Below, in pieces: positions 19,542 through 31,287 of a stretch of 64,000 nt of DNA. Both the position numbers and the translations under genes were made by a program. The first letter of the stretch is position 1. Each line of letters starts with the position of its first letter. The DNA is from Petrolisthes cinctipes (Eukaryota; Arthropoda; Malacostraca; Decapoda; Porcellanidae), in NCBI GenBank assembly GCA_033782935.1, contig JAWQEG010000504.1:5001-69000 (forward strand). The letters are read 5' to 3'. A model generated the notes under the pieces. That model made no database searches, was not told the DNA's origin, and saw nothing but the letters and a program-made list of their open reading frames with translations.

Positions 19542-20940
19542 CGGGAGGAGAATTTATTAATTATTAAGGGAATGTTTCCTTCTTCATTCCCTCCTCCCTT
19601 TCCTTTTACTGTCCCTCTCTTATCCGACTCCACATTAAACCTCTCTCTCCTCTCTTATACTCGTATCACGCCTTTCATCTCTCTTCCCTCATTCTTGTTT
19701 GTTTTTCACTTCCTTTCCTTCATCTGTATCAATCTACCAATAATTTCTATCATCAGAGAGAAAAAGAAAAGAAAAAAAGGAAGGAAGGAAAAGGTGGTGA
19801 AAAGGAGAGGATGAGGTGTAGAGAGTTTCAAGTAACAGCCCCTTGGGGAGTTGGCAGCGCTATGGCGTATAGTGGCTAGTGACACGTCACAAACATAAAC
19901 ACACACACGAAAACACAAGTGTGTGCGGGTGGGTCATGCCGCATAGTTGAGTGCACATTCACACTCTCATGTTGAACCTGCAGCTGTACAGTCTCCTTTT
20001 AATCCCTTCAATAATCAATGAGACATAAGAGAGAGAGAGCCTGGGTGTGTGTTCATCTGCATGTCTGGTGAGACAGTAAATACCCACACATCCACCACCC
20101 ATCTAGGGACCCCGTTCTTTTTGCAGTGCAGTGGGGCGAATATTTCACTAATGAAGCATACAAACAAACACGACCACACATTTCGGTTTACACATATTAG
20201 CTAGGTCTATCCACTGTCCTCTACCTGCATGAAGCATGTGCATGTCTGGTGAGACGGTAAACACCCAGGGGCCTTGCTCTTTCGCCTGTTATAATTTTTT
20301 TTTTCTCTCTCTCTCTCATTATTTTCTTTACTTAACTCTTTATCAATGCCGAAGAATAGGATAAATGATAAAAAGCGAAAATAAAGAAGGGACGGAGGAA
20401 AAGAGTTTAAAGTGAGTCACAAAAGCGGAAACGAAATTCTACCATCTCCTTCCATCATCTCTTAATCTTCCTCTCTTTCTTTCTTTCCTATCTTTACTCT
20501 CCTCTGTGTGTGTGTGTGTCTGTGAACATCGCACAAATCACACGCATAAGCACACACACGAAAACACAAATGTGTGCGGGTGGGTCATGCCGCATAGTTG
20601 AGTGCACATTCACACTCTCATGTTAAACCTGTAGCTGTCCAGTCTCCTTTTAATCCCTTCAACAATCAATGAATAAGGAGTTCAATTCCATATGCGGCGT
20701 AGATACAAGCACAGTGGGGCGAACATTTCACTAATGAAGCATACAAACAAACACGACCACACATTTCAGTTTACACCTAGGTCTACCCGCTGTCCTCCAC
20801 CTGCACGAAGCATGTTTGCCTCTAACAATCTTTTAATCCCTTCAACTGTCAATAGCGACTGCTATATAAGGGGTCCAACCCATTGGTTTGGTATCATTCT
20901 CTTAGAAGCAGCAATACTGTACTGACACTAAGAAGAAACA
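19467..20940. other. Non-coding stretch with an internal direct repeat
   Basis: No gene is recognised. About 19885-20030 is repeated at 20545-20675 (GTGTGCGGGTGGGTCATGCC shared), and about 20130-20245 at 20705-20815 (CAGTGGGGCGAA and GCATACAAACAAACACGACC shared). The first copies belong to the left inverted-repeat arm, the second lie in the spacer. Confidence 0.65.
20863..20870 (+). promoter_or_regulatory. TATA box candidate before the transposase
   Basis: TATATAAG within GCTATATAAGGGGTCC, 71 bp before the transposase ATG at 20941. Spacing is plausible for a core promoter with a short leader. Inference from motif only. Confidence 0.4.
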
Positions 20941-22266
20941 TGGCTGACTACCACAACCAAACTGTGTCTCAGCGTGGGCAGTTTGTCGGGATGCGGAATG
21001 CTGGTCTCTCTGTCAGCCAAATTGCCAGAGAGATGGGAGTGTCACGCCCAACTGTTCGTCTGTGGCTGAAGCGGTATGAGGAGTCTGGAAATTTAAAAGA
21101 TTTACCCCGAACGGGCCGACCACGACTGACTACAGCAGAAGACACCGAGAGGATATTGGCCGACATAACTGAACATCCATTCACTAATGCTGTGGAAGTG
21201 AAGACTCGGTTGCAAGTTGATATCTCGGCAAGAACAATTAAGCGAAGACTACACGAAGCTGGAGTACACCACAGGATTCCTGCAGTGAAGGAATTCCTTG
21301 AGGAACGACACATAGAAGGAAGACTGATATTTGCTCAACAGTATGTTGAGCAAAATATGGATTTTTTGGGACGGGTGATGAAAAAACGTTTTCATCAACC
21401 AGTCATGGCCAACTTCACTGCTGGAGGCTGAACAACACTAGATTTGACCCCAGCATGTTTATCAAGAAGCCAGAAGCGGCCACGTTACTGCCAACGTTTG
21501 GGGGTGGATCAACCTTAACTCCGTGGGTGAGTTGGCAGAGATAGATGGCCGATTCACTGCTGACAAATATGTAGAACTCCTGGAAGAAGTTATGTTACCA
21601 ACGGTCAGGGCATATACACTTCCATATCCGGAGAAAATCGTTTATATGCAGGTAAACATTGTGTTTTTATATTAACATTTTATATTCATTTAAATTAGCA
21701 AAGACATAAATCTTAAGTTTCATTATCATGCTTACAATAATGAATCAAACCACACTTATTGCAAAGTTATATCATAATATTTTATTTACGCATTATATTT
21801 TTCCAAAAAAATTCTTGTTTCATTAAATGTGGCCATGATATTTAGAAGTCTATTAACATAACAATACCAACCTTATTTAGCATTACTTTAACTTCTATCA
21901 ACATACTTTAAGAAAGAAAACAGGTGAATAATGTAAATTTTTTATTTTTTTTTCTCCTAGGATCGCTGTCCAGTGCACACAGCCAGAATTGTTACACGTT
22001 GGTTCAATGAGAAACGAGACCAAATTGAGCTCCTTGACTGGCCCAGCAAGGCATGCGACCTCAATCCGATTGAGTCGGTATGGGCCAACATGGTCAACTC
22101 ATGGGAGGCACAGCGAGAGAGAACCCACGGACAGCTGCTCCAACACACCATGACGGAGTGGGAAAGTTTGAGGAGGAAGCCAGGGATTATACACAATATT
22201 GTAGCATCAATGCCCAACCGCCTACAAGAGGTCATTGAGCGTGAAGGTCACTGGACAAGCTACTAA
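20941..22266 (+). pseudogene. Tc1/mariner transposase (DD36E spacing), frameshifted, one intron
   Basis: The N-terminus (MADYHNQTVSQRGQFVGMRN) is the paired-like helix-turn-helix with VSQIAREMGVSRPTVRLWLK and the GRPR-type hinge (RTGRPRLTT). Near 21370 a lesion of about 8 bases removes residues just before the first catalytic Asp (DEKTFSSTSHGQLHCW in a shifted frame), and a second shift follows near 21455. At 21652-21960 a 309-bp intron (GTAAAC...CTCCTAG) separates KIVYMQ from DRCPVHTARIVTRW; joining restores the block with the second Asp. The third acidic residue is in DLNPIESVW, with 36 residues between it and the second Asp, unlike the 34 of classic Tc1. It would cut and paste its element at TA. 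Two frameshifts make it inactive. It lies alone in the loop of the giant inverted repeat. Confidence 0.85.
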
Positions 22267-22422
22267 ATGAAAACAATAATGGGAGAGAGGGAATATAACT
22301 GTTTTTTTTTCCTGCAAATAAATTAATAATTGTATAAATTGTTTATATTTAAACCATTTATTTTTTTATCGCATATGTTCCCTAATTAGTTTTAACCGCT
22401 TTGTGGACAACAGTTGTAAGAC

Positions 22423-22429
<7 letters not shown>
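22267..22429. other. AT-rich 3' flank of the transposase
   Basis: Contains TGCAAATAAATTAATAATTG, with an AATAAA at about 22317 that could serve as the transposase polyadenylation signal. No clear terminal inverted repeat was found by eye. Confidence 0.4.
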
Positions 22430-22491
<62 letters not shown>

Positions 22492-23242
22492 ATAACAGGT
22501 GAAAGAGCAAGGCCCCTGGGTGTTTACCGTCTCACCAGACATGCACATGCTTCATGCAGGTAGAGGACAGTGGATAGACCTAGCTAATATGTGTAAACCG
22601 AAATGTGTGGTCGTGTTTGTTTGTATGCTTCATTAGTGAAATATTCGCCCCACTGCACTGCAAAAAGAACGGGGTCCCTAGATGGGTGGTGGATGTGTGG
22701 GTATTTACTGTCTCACCAGACATGCAGATGAACACACACCCAGGCTCTCTCTCTCTTATGTCTCATTGATTATTGAAGGGATTAAAAGGAGACTGTACAG
22801 CTGCAGGTTCAACATGAGAGTGTGAATGTGCACTCAACTATGCGGCATGACCCACCCGCACACACTTGTGTTTTCGTGTGTGTGTTTATGTTTGTGACGT
22901 GTCACTAGCCACTATACGCCATAGCGCTGCCAACTCCCCAAGGGGCTGTTACTTGAAACTCTCTACACCTCATCCTCTCCTTTTCACCACCTTTTCCTTC
23001 CTTCCTTTTTTTCTTTTCTTTTTCTCTCTGATGATAGAAATTATTGGTAGATTGATACAGATGAAGGAAAGGAAGTGAAAAACAAACAAGAATGAGGGAA
23101 GAGAGATGAAAGGCGTGATACGAGTATAAGAGAGGAGAGAGAGGTTTAATGTGGAGTCGGATAAGAGAGGGACAGTAAAAGGAAAGGGAGGAGGGAATGA
23201 AGAAGGAAACATTCCCTTAATAATTAATAAATTCTCCTCCCG

Positions 23243-23292
<50 letters not shown>

Positions 23293-23336
23293 CTTCTACC
23301 CTGTCCCTCCATTCGATCATTGATAATAATGATGAT

Positions 23337-23411
<75 letters not shown>

Positions 23412-23414
<3 letters not shown>

Positions 23415-24509
23415 TTAATTGCTTCTCAGGTCACGGAGTTTGACAGATACAGGCGCGACGTGTCACATATACACTTAGGCGCCGAGAGGGTGGAAAGGGA
23501 ATTATGTCCGCGACTGTACTTACCACCTGACCTCAACATCGCTCCTTCATTACTCCTACGCATGGACTCCCACCGCGCTCCACTCCAGCAGATGTACAAT
23601 GGCCCGCATACCGTACTCTCCAAGGCGGATGTAACGGTTACGCTACAGGTACGCGGTAAGCCGTACATCACGTCCTGGGAGCGGGTAAAACCTGCCCACA
23701 CCGCGCCACTTGCTACAACCCACGCGCATCCAGCCACACCCAAGCATACTCACACCACACCTCCCATTCGCCACGCCTCATACGTGCCCCATATACTCCC
23801 CTCATCACACCGGCCACCGCTTTTGCCTACACCATACGCAACACCATTCATACCTACACAACCACCTGCAACCTCTATGACATACCTCATTCCTCACCCA
23901 TATTCCACCCTACCTACTCACAACTCTACTACTGACACCCCACACTCTCACGCGCCGCAGGTGCCTCCTCCCACACCTCAACTCATTCACCCTACCATTC
24001 CTACCCTTCCTTCACCAGTTATGTCACCTCCTCCCTCCCTACCCCCTCCACTCCCTACCCCATCCACGCCTATCACCGACTCCATCCCTGTACTCGTCAT
24101 TCCACCACCTTCCCCCCTCCCCAACACACCTTACCCCCAGGAACCTATCTCCTACCTTAGCCCCAATCCTGCTTCCCATCCTAACTTCACCACACCTGAT
24201 CCTGACCTACCTGAACCATTTACCCACACCATCACTCCCATGTTTCCCACTTCCCATCACGTTACCTCCCCTGTACCTGAACCCACCCTCCCTTTATCCC
24301 CGCCTCCACAAGCCCAACCCACACCTGCTTCCATTGAATTATGTGTTTCAAGTCTCCCTCAGGAACTGCCACCTGTCTTCCACATCATGCCAGCCACACC
24401 TCCTCGTCCCGCCAGCCCTCCTCACCAGTGCACGCCTTCACCTCGCCCGGCTACACCTCCACCCCCACAACAGGAGCGGCAGGACGATGAACCCCGTTAT
24501 GGTCCCTGA
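23412..24509 (+). pseudogene. Gypsy 3' coding end (integrase C-terminus), right arm
   Basis: A 365-residue open frame from within the GA tract: VTEFDRYRRDVSHIHLGAER, MYNGPHTVLSKADVTVTLQV, SWERVKPAHTA and then about 250 residues rich in threonine, proline and histidine. The first 100 residues are the C-terminal module of a Gypsy integrase and the stretch after it is the variable tail. The longer frame compared with the left arm is due to a small indel there. It lacks the catalytic core and its start codon is not authentic (it follows a microsatellite), so it is a fragment although open. Confidence 0.75.
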
Positions 24510-24857
24510 TGGATTCACCTCTCGTTCAGGGCGTATTATAAAACGCCCGGCTAAATACGTGGTGGTGGTACACAATGCAGACACTCACACACTCCACACA
24601 TCTCTTGACACACACTCCCCCTACTACTAATTGACACACACTTACCTTGTCTCCCACTCCTACAATCCACACTATAACCTTACATTTCTGTATGACATTC
24701 ATTCATTATTCAAGTTGTGTTATCCATATATGTTTGCTCTTTGACTTATTGTTTTTGTTATTTTTTTTCTATGACTATTGTATGTTTATGCATTGTACAC
24801 CTTACCCTCTCCCTTAATAAAATTTATTCCATGGGGGAGGGGGGGAGAGCGGGGTAC

Positions 24858-25096
24858 TGTAATGGTGCCATACACGCCACTCCGTCCCTTTGTCGTTGCC
24901 GCACATCTATCCTTTGTCTGAGCCTCACCTCTACCACCATCCAGCCTTCAGACGTGGCGAGTACACTAATCCCTTGGCCAGACAGGTTAATCCTCCCTTG
25001 GGGACTCGGGAGGTCTGACTACAGTCCTTACTATACTGTGTATTCGGAGTTTGTTCACCCGGGTAGTAACGTATTGGCTTCCTTACCGTTATAACA
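24858..25096 (+). repeat. Gypsy-like LTR in right arm
   Basis: Starts TGTAATGGTGCCATACACG directly after a purine tract (GGGGGAGGGGGGAGAGCGGGG, 24834-24854) and ends CCGTTATAACA, 239 bp. It carries GTTTGTTCACCCGGGTAGTA near the end, the same motif as in the LTRs at 14462 and 43083. Confidence 0.82.
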
Positions 25097-25800
25097 TATA
25101 GCATCAATGAGACGTGTTTCACAAAAACTTTAAACATCAAAGTACATGTTAGTTGTCTTTATACATTGTTCAACATAACTGTCTAAGTGAAGCGGTATAC
25201 TATTTATGTTAAAGGCAATTAAATTAAGAGAAGGTTTTTCATTAAGTAAGTAAGAGATAGTTGCAATATACTTCGTTAAAGTCGAACTCGATGGAGAGAG
25301 TATTCGGTATATTTTCATAATATTTAAGAGGCTCGAACGTCAAGTTATCAATTTCATGAAGTGGAAAATTATGTTCAAATTGTCACTAAATATGGAAACG
25401 AGATGAAGCAAATGGAAAAGGGTTCTGATCCATAGTACACATATGTTTATAAATTTAGCTGGGTGGTGTGTACTTTTTTCTACCAGAGAGAAGTTTACTT
25501 ATTCCTTTGCCGTGAAGTCCTAGCAGCTGACTTGGTTTGATGTTGAGGGGCCGTCCGTTGTCCCTCAGGTGTGCCAGCCATGGCAGGCGCCGGTCCCTCA
25601 CGGCTCGTACTGGTCAGGTTCTGGCTACCAACTGAAGCACTAGTGGCGGCCAAAGCGGGGGCAGCAGCGCCATCCCCGGTGACGTCAGACATTGTTTCTC
25701 TGATATTTCAGGTTGTTGTTGTTGATGTTGGTTCAGGTTCGGCGGTAGCTTTGTTGGTGTGTCTTTCTTTATGATTAACTTCGTATGGCGAAAATATGCC
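25097..25800 (-). pseudogene. LINE ORF1 end and ORF2 start, right-arm copy
   Basis: Reverse complement of 16964-17671: the endonuclease start (LNLIAFNINSIPLHLDSYVE) is identical at protein level at 25130-25318, and AYFRHTKLIIK closes ORF1 at 25770-25803. The ORF1 sequence is cut off by the DIRS left end. Confidence 0.7.
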
Positions 25801-26000
25801 ATTATTGGTATAGTGAAACCAGCACAGCTGGATTGCTATAGAATACGCCCCTTCACGAGCCCAGGCCCCGTATAGGCATAATCTGGGTTGGAAGGGTCAA
25901 TTCCGTGACGTTCATCAGAAGTAAATAAAATTCAAATCTGGCGCTGTACTGATAGTGGAGCCACCTGGTGGTGGCGCGGTGAGGTATTAAGCTCCTCCTC
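25801..26000 (+). repeat. DIRS left terminal inverted repeat
   Basis: ATTATTGGTATAGTGAAACC and onward to GTGGTGGCGCGGTGAGGTAT. Matches the reverse complement of 33020-33213 with a few substitutions. The first about 40 bp also match the internal complementary region. Confidence 0.9.
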
Positions 26001-26820
26001 CGCTGAATACCGCTCGCTCACTCTGTCGCGGAACACGTCTCAGTCAACATCCACGCTCCTCGCTGCTACGCTATGGTATTGTGTCACGTGTTCCTGCTAT
26101 TGGTTCTTTTGTGTTCTAGTGGCTAGCCTGCTTTGCAGATGTATCTTGTGTGTATTGTAGGAGGGTTTTAGGTGTTTATGGGGGTTTTTTCTTCGTTAGG
26201 ACTGAGTTCTTTTTTCCTTAGCGAAGGGGGGCTTTTCAGCCCCATTGTTCGGAGTTTTTCTCCGTTTTTCCCCCCTTTCACCTTTCCTCCTGCCACTAGT
26301 ACATTCTTCGTGTGTATTTTATCGGGGTTTCTGGGGTTTTTAGCGAGGTTAGTGGGCGCCACGTGGGACTTCACCTCCCCACGTGGTGAGCACATGGGGT
26401 CTTTGCAGCCCTTCCTCTTGCCTTCCCCGATTATTATGTGTCCCCTCTCGGTAAAGGGGAGTGAGAATTGTGCCCTGGTTCTCTCTTCCTCTCCCGGGCG
26501 GGGGTTTTTTATTTGATTTTTGGTGTTTTTCCAATATTTTTAGCCTGGAGTGTTTCTTCTCAGGCTACCGGGTCCCCTCCTCCCCCTCCTTCTGGATCCT
26601 TCTGTCCGGGGGGCCCTCTTTTACCCGCTCCATGTGGCGGGCTGTTTTGGTTTTACGGGGTTTTTCCCTGGTCGGGTGCGCGAGTGTGGGGGGTCGTGTC
26701 CTGGTCCCCGGGTACAGCGGGCGTGTCCCGCGCTTCTTTCCTTCGGGGAGGATGGGTTTCGTGTCTTCTGTGTTCCAGTGTTTGCACGTGTTAACCCATG
26801 TTTGTGTATTCTTTTCTCCC
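26001..26820 (+). other. DIRS 5' leader, no recognised gene
   Basis: Pyrimidine- and G-rich sequence. A possible splice acceptor (TTCTTTTCTCCCTCAG) ends at 26825, just before the gag frame; no donor was assigned. Confidence 0.5.
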
Positions 26821-28502
26821 TCAGCCTACTCGTGCCCTTTGTGCTGCTTCGGGGTGTACCGTGCGGGTCTCGCCTGACGGACACCTGCACTGTTCGCCTC
26901 ACGCACCCTGCTTCACTCCCTTGGGTTACGACCCTTTGGCGTGTGGTGTGTGCCGCCCCTGGGCTGAGTTGTGTCGGGTTACCTCCCCTTCTGCCCGCTC
27001 CAAACTCCCTGCCCTTGCTTCTCTTCGTATGGCGTGGACGAGGGCTAGGAGAATGGCCCACAAACGAGACGGTTCTTCTTTGGCGTGGGTGGACCCGATT
27101 TTGGGAGCGGACCTGGGTTTATTCAGGACCCGTTACCCTTCTTCCTGTCTCTCGGAGTCTCAGGGGCTAGAACCTCCTGAGGCCCGAGAGATTGAGCCTC
27201 CTTCCCTAGACGGTACTACGACTCCTTCTCGGGGCTTAGCCCCCCGGGAAACGAGCGAGTCTGTCGCGCTGGTTCCCCCGACTACCTCACCGGTACAAGG
27301 GCCCAGCAGGGAGCCTCCAGCTTCGCCTCCTTTTAGAGCCGGCTCCTCAGGTCTCTCTAGGGGACGCAAGCGTTCGGCTAAAAGGTCCCGCCACTCCAGG
27401 AAGTCCCGGGCTCGTCGCCGTTCTCCTTCCTCCTCATCTTTGTCGTCTTCTTTTTCCTCTTCTTCTTCGTCGGGTAGCTCTCCTTCACCCGCCCGCAAAT
27501 CCCGCAAGGGTAAGCGGGGGGGGGGACAGCCCCTCGTCGAGGAAGATAGTGAAGATCTTCCACACCCTTATCCCTCACGCTTTTCCTGGGGTTTCCACCG
27601 CGCAGCCTCCGGCTGTCGCTCCGGAACCCGCTCCTTCGCCCACCCTTGCCCCTCCTCCCGCTTCTGCTCCCGTCGAGGGCGCGAGTCCTCCCGGGGATAT
27701 GGGAGTCATTGTCGTTCCTCCCGTTTCCTCGGGACTTGAGTCTCCGTCGGGAGACGTAGCTGAGGAGTTGGTTACCTCCGCACCTCCATCCCCGTCACCC
27801 CCTCCTGCGGGCGACGGATACCTTCCCTACTCTTGGGCTCTTCTCCCTCCTGCCTGGACCCACTCTTCGGAGGAGGGCAGACTTGGTCTCCGGACACGGC
27901 TCAACCAGACATGTGGACCCGGAGGGATGACGTCCTGGTGAAGTGGGGGGCGGATGAAAGGGCGACGTTATTCCCTTCTACAAGGTCCGTCCCATCTCAG
28001 CGCCCGTACCCACTTCATCGAGGGTGTCCTCTGCGGCTACCCTGGACGCGATGGGTTTTCTGGTGGAGTACAGCCAGTTGCACTTGTCCGAGGCTTGGAG
28101 GATTGACCGCTCCCACGGGAACACGGCTCTCCTCCTTTCCCCGGACGCGTACTTCCCGGGGGATAAGGGCGAAGGGGACCTGGACATCCCAGCCCTTCTC
28201 CTTAAGTCCCTGGACCACCAGAGGCACAGCGCGCCCAGGAAGCCCCCTCCTCCGTCTTTCCCCGTCATCCTCCCTCATTCCCGTGCCCCCCCGGGTTTGA
28301 GGGAATGCCTGTGGAAGACGGAGAAGGAGCCTTCAGTCCCCTATCAGCTGAAGGAGCCCAATGGCAAGTTGCGGCAGGCGGAGTCTGCTGTCCGCTTGGA
28401 GTTGGCCCACACCATCTCCACGGGGGCAGCCGCTGCGCTTATCCGAGACTGCCTCAACGCCCTCACCAACACCTACCACGAGATGTCGGGTATACAGCTA
28501 GT

Positions 28503-28620
28503 GTGAGTACCTTACTCTTGTGTCATGTTACTTAGGGGATACGGGGTAGAGGGTCTCTCTGTTACTCCCGGGTACTTATTCCCGGGTTCGCTCGGTTTTT
28601 TCCTTGTTTACCCCTTACAG
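28503..28620 (+). other. Spliceosomal intron 1 in DIRS gag
   Basis: 118 bp, GTGAGTACC...CCCCTTACAG. Exons join as CTA-GT|T-GAC, keeping the frame (phase 2). The intron has in-frame interruptions relative to both exons. Confidence 0.8.
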
Positions 28621-28872
28621 TGACACCCTCTCTTCCAAGGCCACCGTGATGGAGGGCGTGGCAACCCACAACATGCGGGAGGAGGCAAAGGTTTTCGCCG
28701 AGGCGAGACTGGCAACCCGCCAGGCGGCGGCTAAATCTGCGCCGGAGATGGCACAGAGGGGAGTGGTGCGAGCTGCCCCCCTTTCCCCTGCCCTCTTTGA
28801 TCAACCAGCGACAGACGCAATCTTCTCCTCGCTCCCAGCCGTAATCAACTTACCAAAACCCTCTACCTCCAA

Positions 28873-28978
28873 GTAAGTACCTCTCGTTGTTCTACTTACC
28901 TGAGTTATTTTCACGGGAGGTGAAATTGAAGGAATATTCGGTTCTACTTTGGTTCCTAATCAATCTGTTTGTCCATAG
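28873..28978 (+). other. Spliceosomal intron 2 in DIRS gag
   Basis: 106 bp, GTAAGTACC...TTGTCCATAG, phase 2 (AA|G). The donor is a perfect consensus. Confidence 0.8.
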
Positions 28979-31287
28979 GCCACGTGCCCCACAGCCATCC
29001 AGACCAGCATACCAGCCCCGAAGGCCCTCCCAGCCTTCCAGACTGCCGAGGCCTTCGTACCCCACTCCCCCGAAGGCACACAACAGGCCCTCCCAGAGGG
29101 GCCAGCAGCCTTTTCGAGGGAGGGGACAGGGCTCCAAGCCCTACAGCAAGCCCAAGTCCTCCTTCAGCCACCCCTCCCAGAAGGACCGCTCCACTTGAGG
29201 GTCCCACTCTGGGCTGCCTCACAGGGTGGTCAGCAGCCTGGCCCTCCCACGGCTGGGCAGCAAGGATAATTCGCCAGGGCCTGTCATGGCCCTGGATAAC
29301 TGTTCCGGTGAGTAACTGTTAACTCTCCTAATCTGACATATGACTTATGCCTAATCCCGTCCTTGGGTTCACGTTAGGTCAAAATCAGAGTTTCCCTTGC
29401 GGTCAAAATCTCTGCCTCTCCCGTCATTTACCCTCCAACCATCCCCGGGTCCCTCGGGCCCTGGGGGCTAGGATTAACTGTACTCTCACTGACACCTGTC
29501 TTTTCCCGTTACAGCCACTACGTCTACCTCCTGCCTCAACCAAAGTGTCACTTTCGGTCGTCCCGCATGTGTTAGAAATGCGGGAAAAAGGGGTAGTGGA
29601 GCGGGCGACGGGAAGGGTCTTTCTTTCTCGTTTATTCACGGTCCCCAAAAAGGACCAGGGAAAAACGAGATTGGTGATGGACCTGAGCAAACTAAACAAA
29701 TTTGTGAAAACCTTACGTTTCAAGATGGTTTCGGTTGCTCAGGTCCGCACAGTTCTAAGGAAGGGAGACTGGTTAGCATCCCTGGATCTCAAGGATGCGT
29801 ACTGGCACGTCCCGATCCACCCCAGGTTTTGCCGTTTTCTGGCCTTCCAGGTGGGGACCGAGACGTTCCAGTTTACCAGGCTCCCTTTCGGTCTTTCTCT
29901 AGCTCCTCGAGTCTTCACAAAGCTCGTGAGGGTGGTGGCATCCCGTCTGGCAGAGGCGGGTGTCCCCACCCTCATGTACCTGGACGATTGGTTGCTTCAC
30001 GCCCCTTCCAAGGAGCAGGTAGCAAACAACGTCCGGGTAGCGAGGGGAGTGCTAGAGGAAATGGGGTTCCTGTTGAACATCCCCAAGTCCTCTCTCACTC
30101 CCACTCGCAAACTGTGTTGGCTAGGAATAGAGTGGGACTCTCTTTCGGCCACCCTCTCTCTCGCTCCAGACAACGCCCGCCGGACATTCCGCCACGTACG
30201 CCAGGCGCATTTTTCCCGTACTTTATCTCGCCGCCAGTGGAAATCATTGCTCGGGTCCCTAAATTTCGCGGCCCCTGCAATGCCCCTGGGACTACTGAAA
30301 CACAGGAGGCTGACGCGGGAGGTAAACCTCCACCTTTCCCCTGCACACAGGGACCTTCCCAGGCAAGTGTCCCCCTCTCTCCACCGCCTCCTTCGCCCCT
30401 GGCTACGTCCCGGTGCCCTGCGTCAGCGGGTCCCCTGGGTGTTCCCTCCCCCGGGGATCACGGTGGCGACAGACGCATCGGACGTAGGCTGGGGGTACCA
30501 GTCTTGCCTGGGACATCAGCGTTGCAGGGGATGGAAGGAAGGGGAGAGGCTACTACACATCAACGCCCGGGAGTTGATGGTAGCGAAGGAATGGCTCAAC
30601 AGACACCCTCAGTTTGCCAGGATAGGCGTCCGCTTCGATATGGACAACGTTGCGGCCGTGCAGTGCCTGCAGAAACAGGGCACCGCACGGTCGGAAATTC
30701 TCCTGTCCCTGTCAGAACAGAATTTTGCAATAGCGGCCAAGAGGTGCATTCACCTCTCGGCCCGCTACGTGCCAGGGCGGGAGAACGATTGGGCGGACGC
30801 CCTATCCAGGTTCAGGGGGACGTCAGTCGAGTGGCAACTACGTCCCCTTGTGTTCGAGTCTCTCTGCCTTCGCTACGGGACACCGGAGGTGGACCTATTC
30901 GCCTCCCCATCCACGGCCCTACTTCCTCTGTTCCTGACATTCTCGTCCAGAACAGAGGCGGGAGGCCTGGACGCCTTCACAGAGGACTGGAACAGGTGGG
31001 GGCATCTCTACCTCTTCCCACTCCCAGCTACGTCAGTCCTCCTGAAGGCGATCCTCAAGCTGCGCACATTCAGGGGGAGGGTACTCCTCATAGCCCCCCT
31101 CTGGCCTGCACAGCCGTGGTTCGGAGAATTGTCCCGGTGGTGCCCTCATCCCCTTCAGTTGGGATCGGCGTGCCTCTCCAGTACCCTGTCTGCACCACTC
31201 CAAGCGTCACTGAAACTACACGCTTGGAGTTTCTACGGGGAGTCCTCAGCAAAAGGTTCACTAAGGAGACAGTGGACAAGATGTTGA
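28979..31287 (+). CDS. DIRS reverse transcriptase/RNase H, one intron
   Basis: The first exon (frame open 28979-29307) overlaps the gag tail in another frame and ends GWAARIIRQGLSWPWITVP. A 207-bp GT-AG intron (29308-29514, phase 0) leads to PLRLPPASTKVSLSVV, matching the DIRS pattern in which this block precedes the RT. RT motifs: SRLFTVPKKD, RLVMDLSKLN, SLDLKDAYWHVPIHP, TRLPFGLSLAPRVF and the catalytic LMYLDDWLL. RNase H: TVATDASDVGWGY, HINARELMVAKEW, DMDNVAAVQCL and PGRENDWADALSR supply the D-E-D-D set. No stop interrupts 29515-31287. The true start is uncertain and may depend on splicing. It copies the element RNA into DNA. Catalytic residues look complete. Confidence 0.88.
29308..29514 (+). 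other. Spliceosomal intron 3, in DIRS RT gene
   Basis: 207 bp, GTGAGTAACTG...TTTTCCCGTTACAG, phase 0. It has an in-frame stop soon after the donor (GTGAGTAACTGTTAA), so unspliced RNA cannot make RT from the upstream exon. Confidence 0.82.

Larger units (their letters stand above)
22430..25803. repeat. Giant inverted repeat, right arm
   Basis: Reverse complement of 16964-20318 in the same order: GA tract, 0.85-kb non-coding segment, GA tract, Gypsy C-terminal region, LTR, LINE ORF2 start and ORF1 end. The outer boundary falls exactly where the DIRS element begins (25801), so the original arm may have been longer. Confidence 0.88.
26826..29198 (+). pseudogene. DIRS gag-like gene, two introns, frame breaks in 5' half
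   Basis: The N-terminal part (27050-27560) is Ser/Arg/Pro-rich with an RS-type stretch (SRGRKRSAKRSRHSRKSRAR) and poly-Ser. Frame changes near the G10 run at 27516 and near 27900 split it, so ORF1 is broken or the assembly has homopolymer errors. The conserved C-terminal half is clean: ATLDAMGFLVEYSQLHLSEA (28039 on), AVRLELAHTISTGAAAALIR, intron 28503-28620, DTLSSKATVMEGVATHNMRE, PAVINLPKPSTS, intron 28873-28978, then a Pro/Arg/Gln-rich tail (APQPSRPAYQPRRPSQPSRL). Both introns are GT-AG, and each joins in phase 2 to restore the frame. This corresponds in position to the DIRS structural protein. Confidence 0.75.

Noticed and set aside
23412..24509. 365-residue open frame as a host gene
   Set aside because: Its first 100 residues match a Gypsy integrase C-terminus, it starts in a GA microsatellite, and a polypurine tract and LTR follow.
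27160..27507. Acidic minus-strand frame (EEEEKEDDKDEEE) as a gene
   Set aside because: It is the complement of the poly-Ser/RS region of the DIRS gag.
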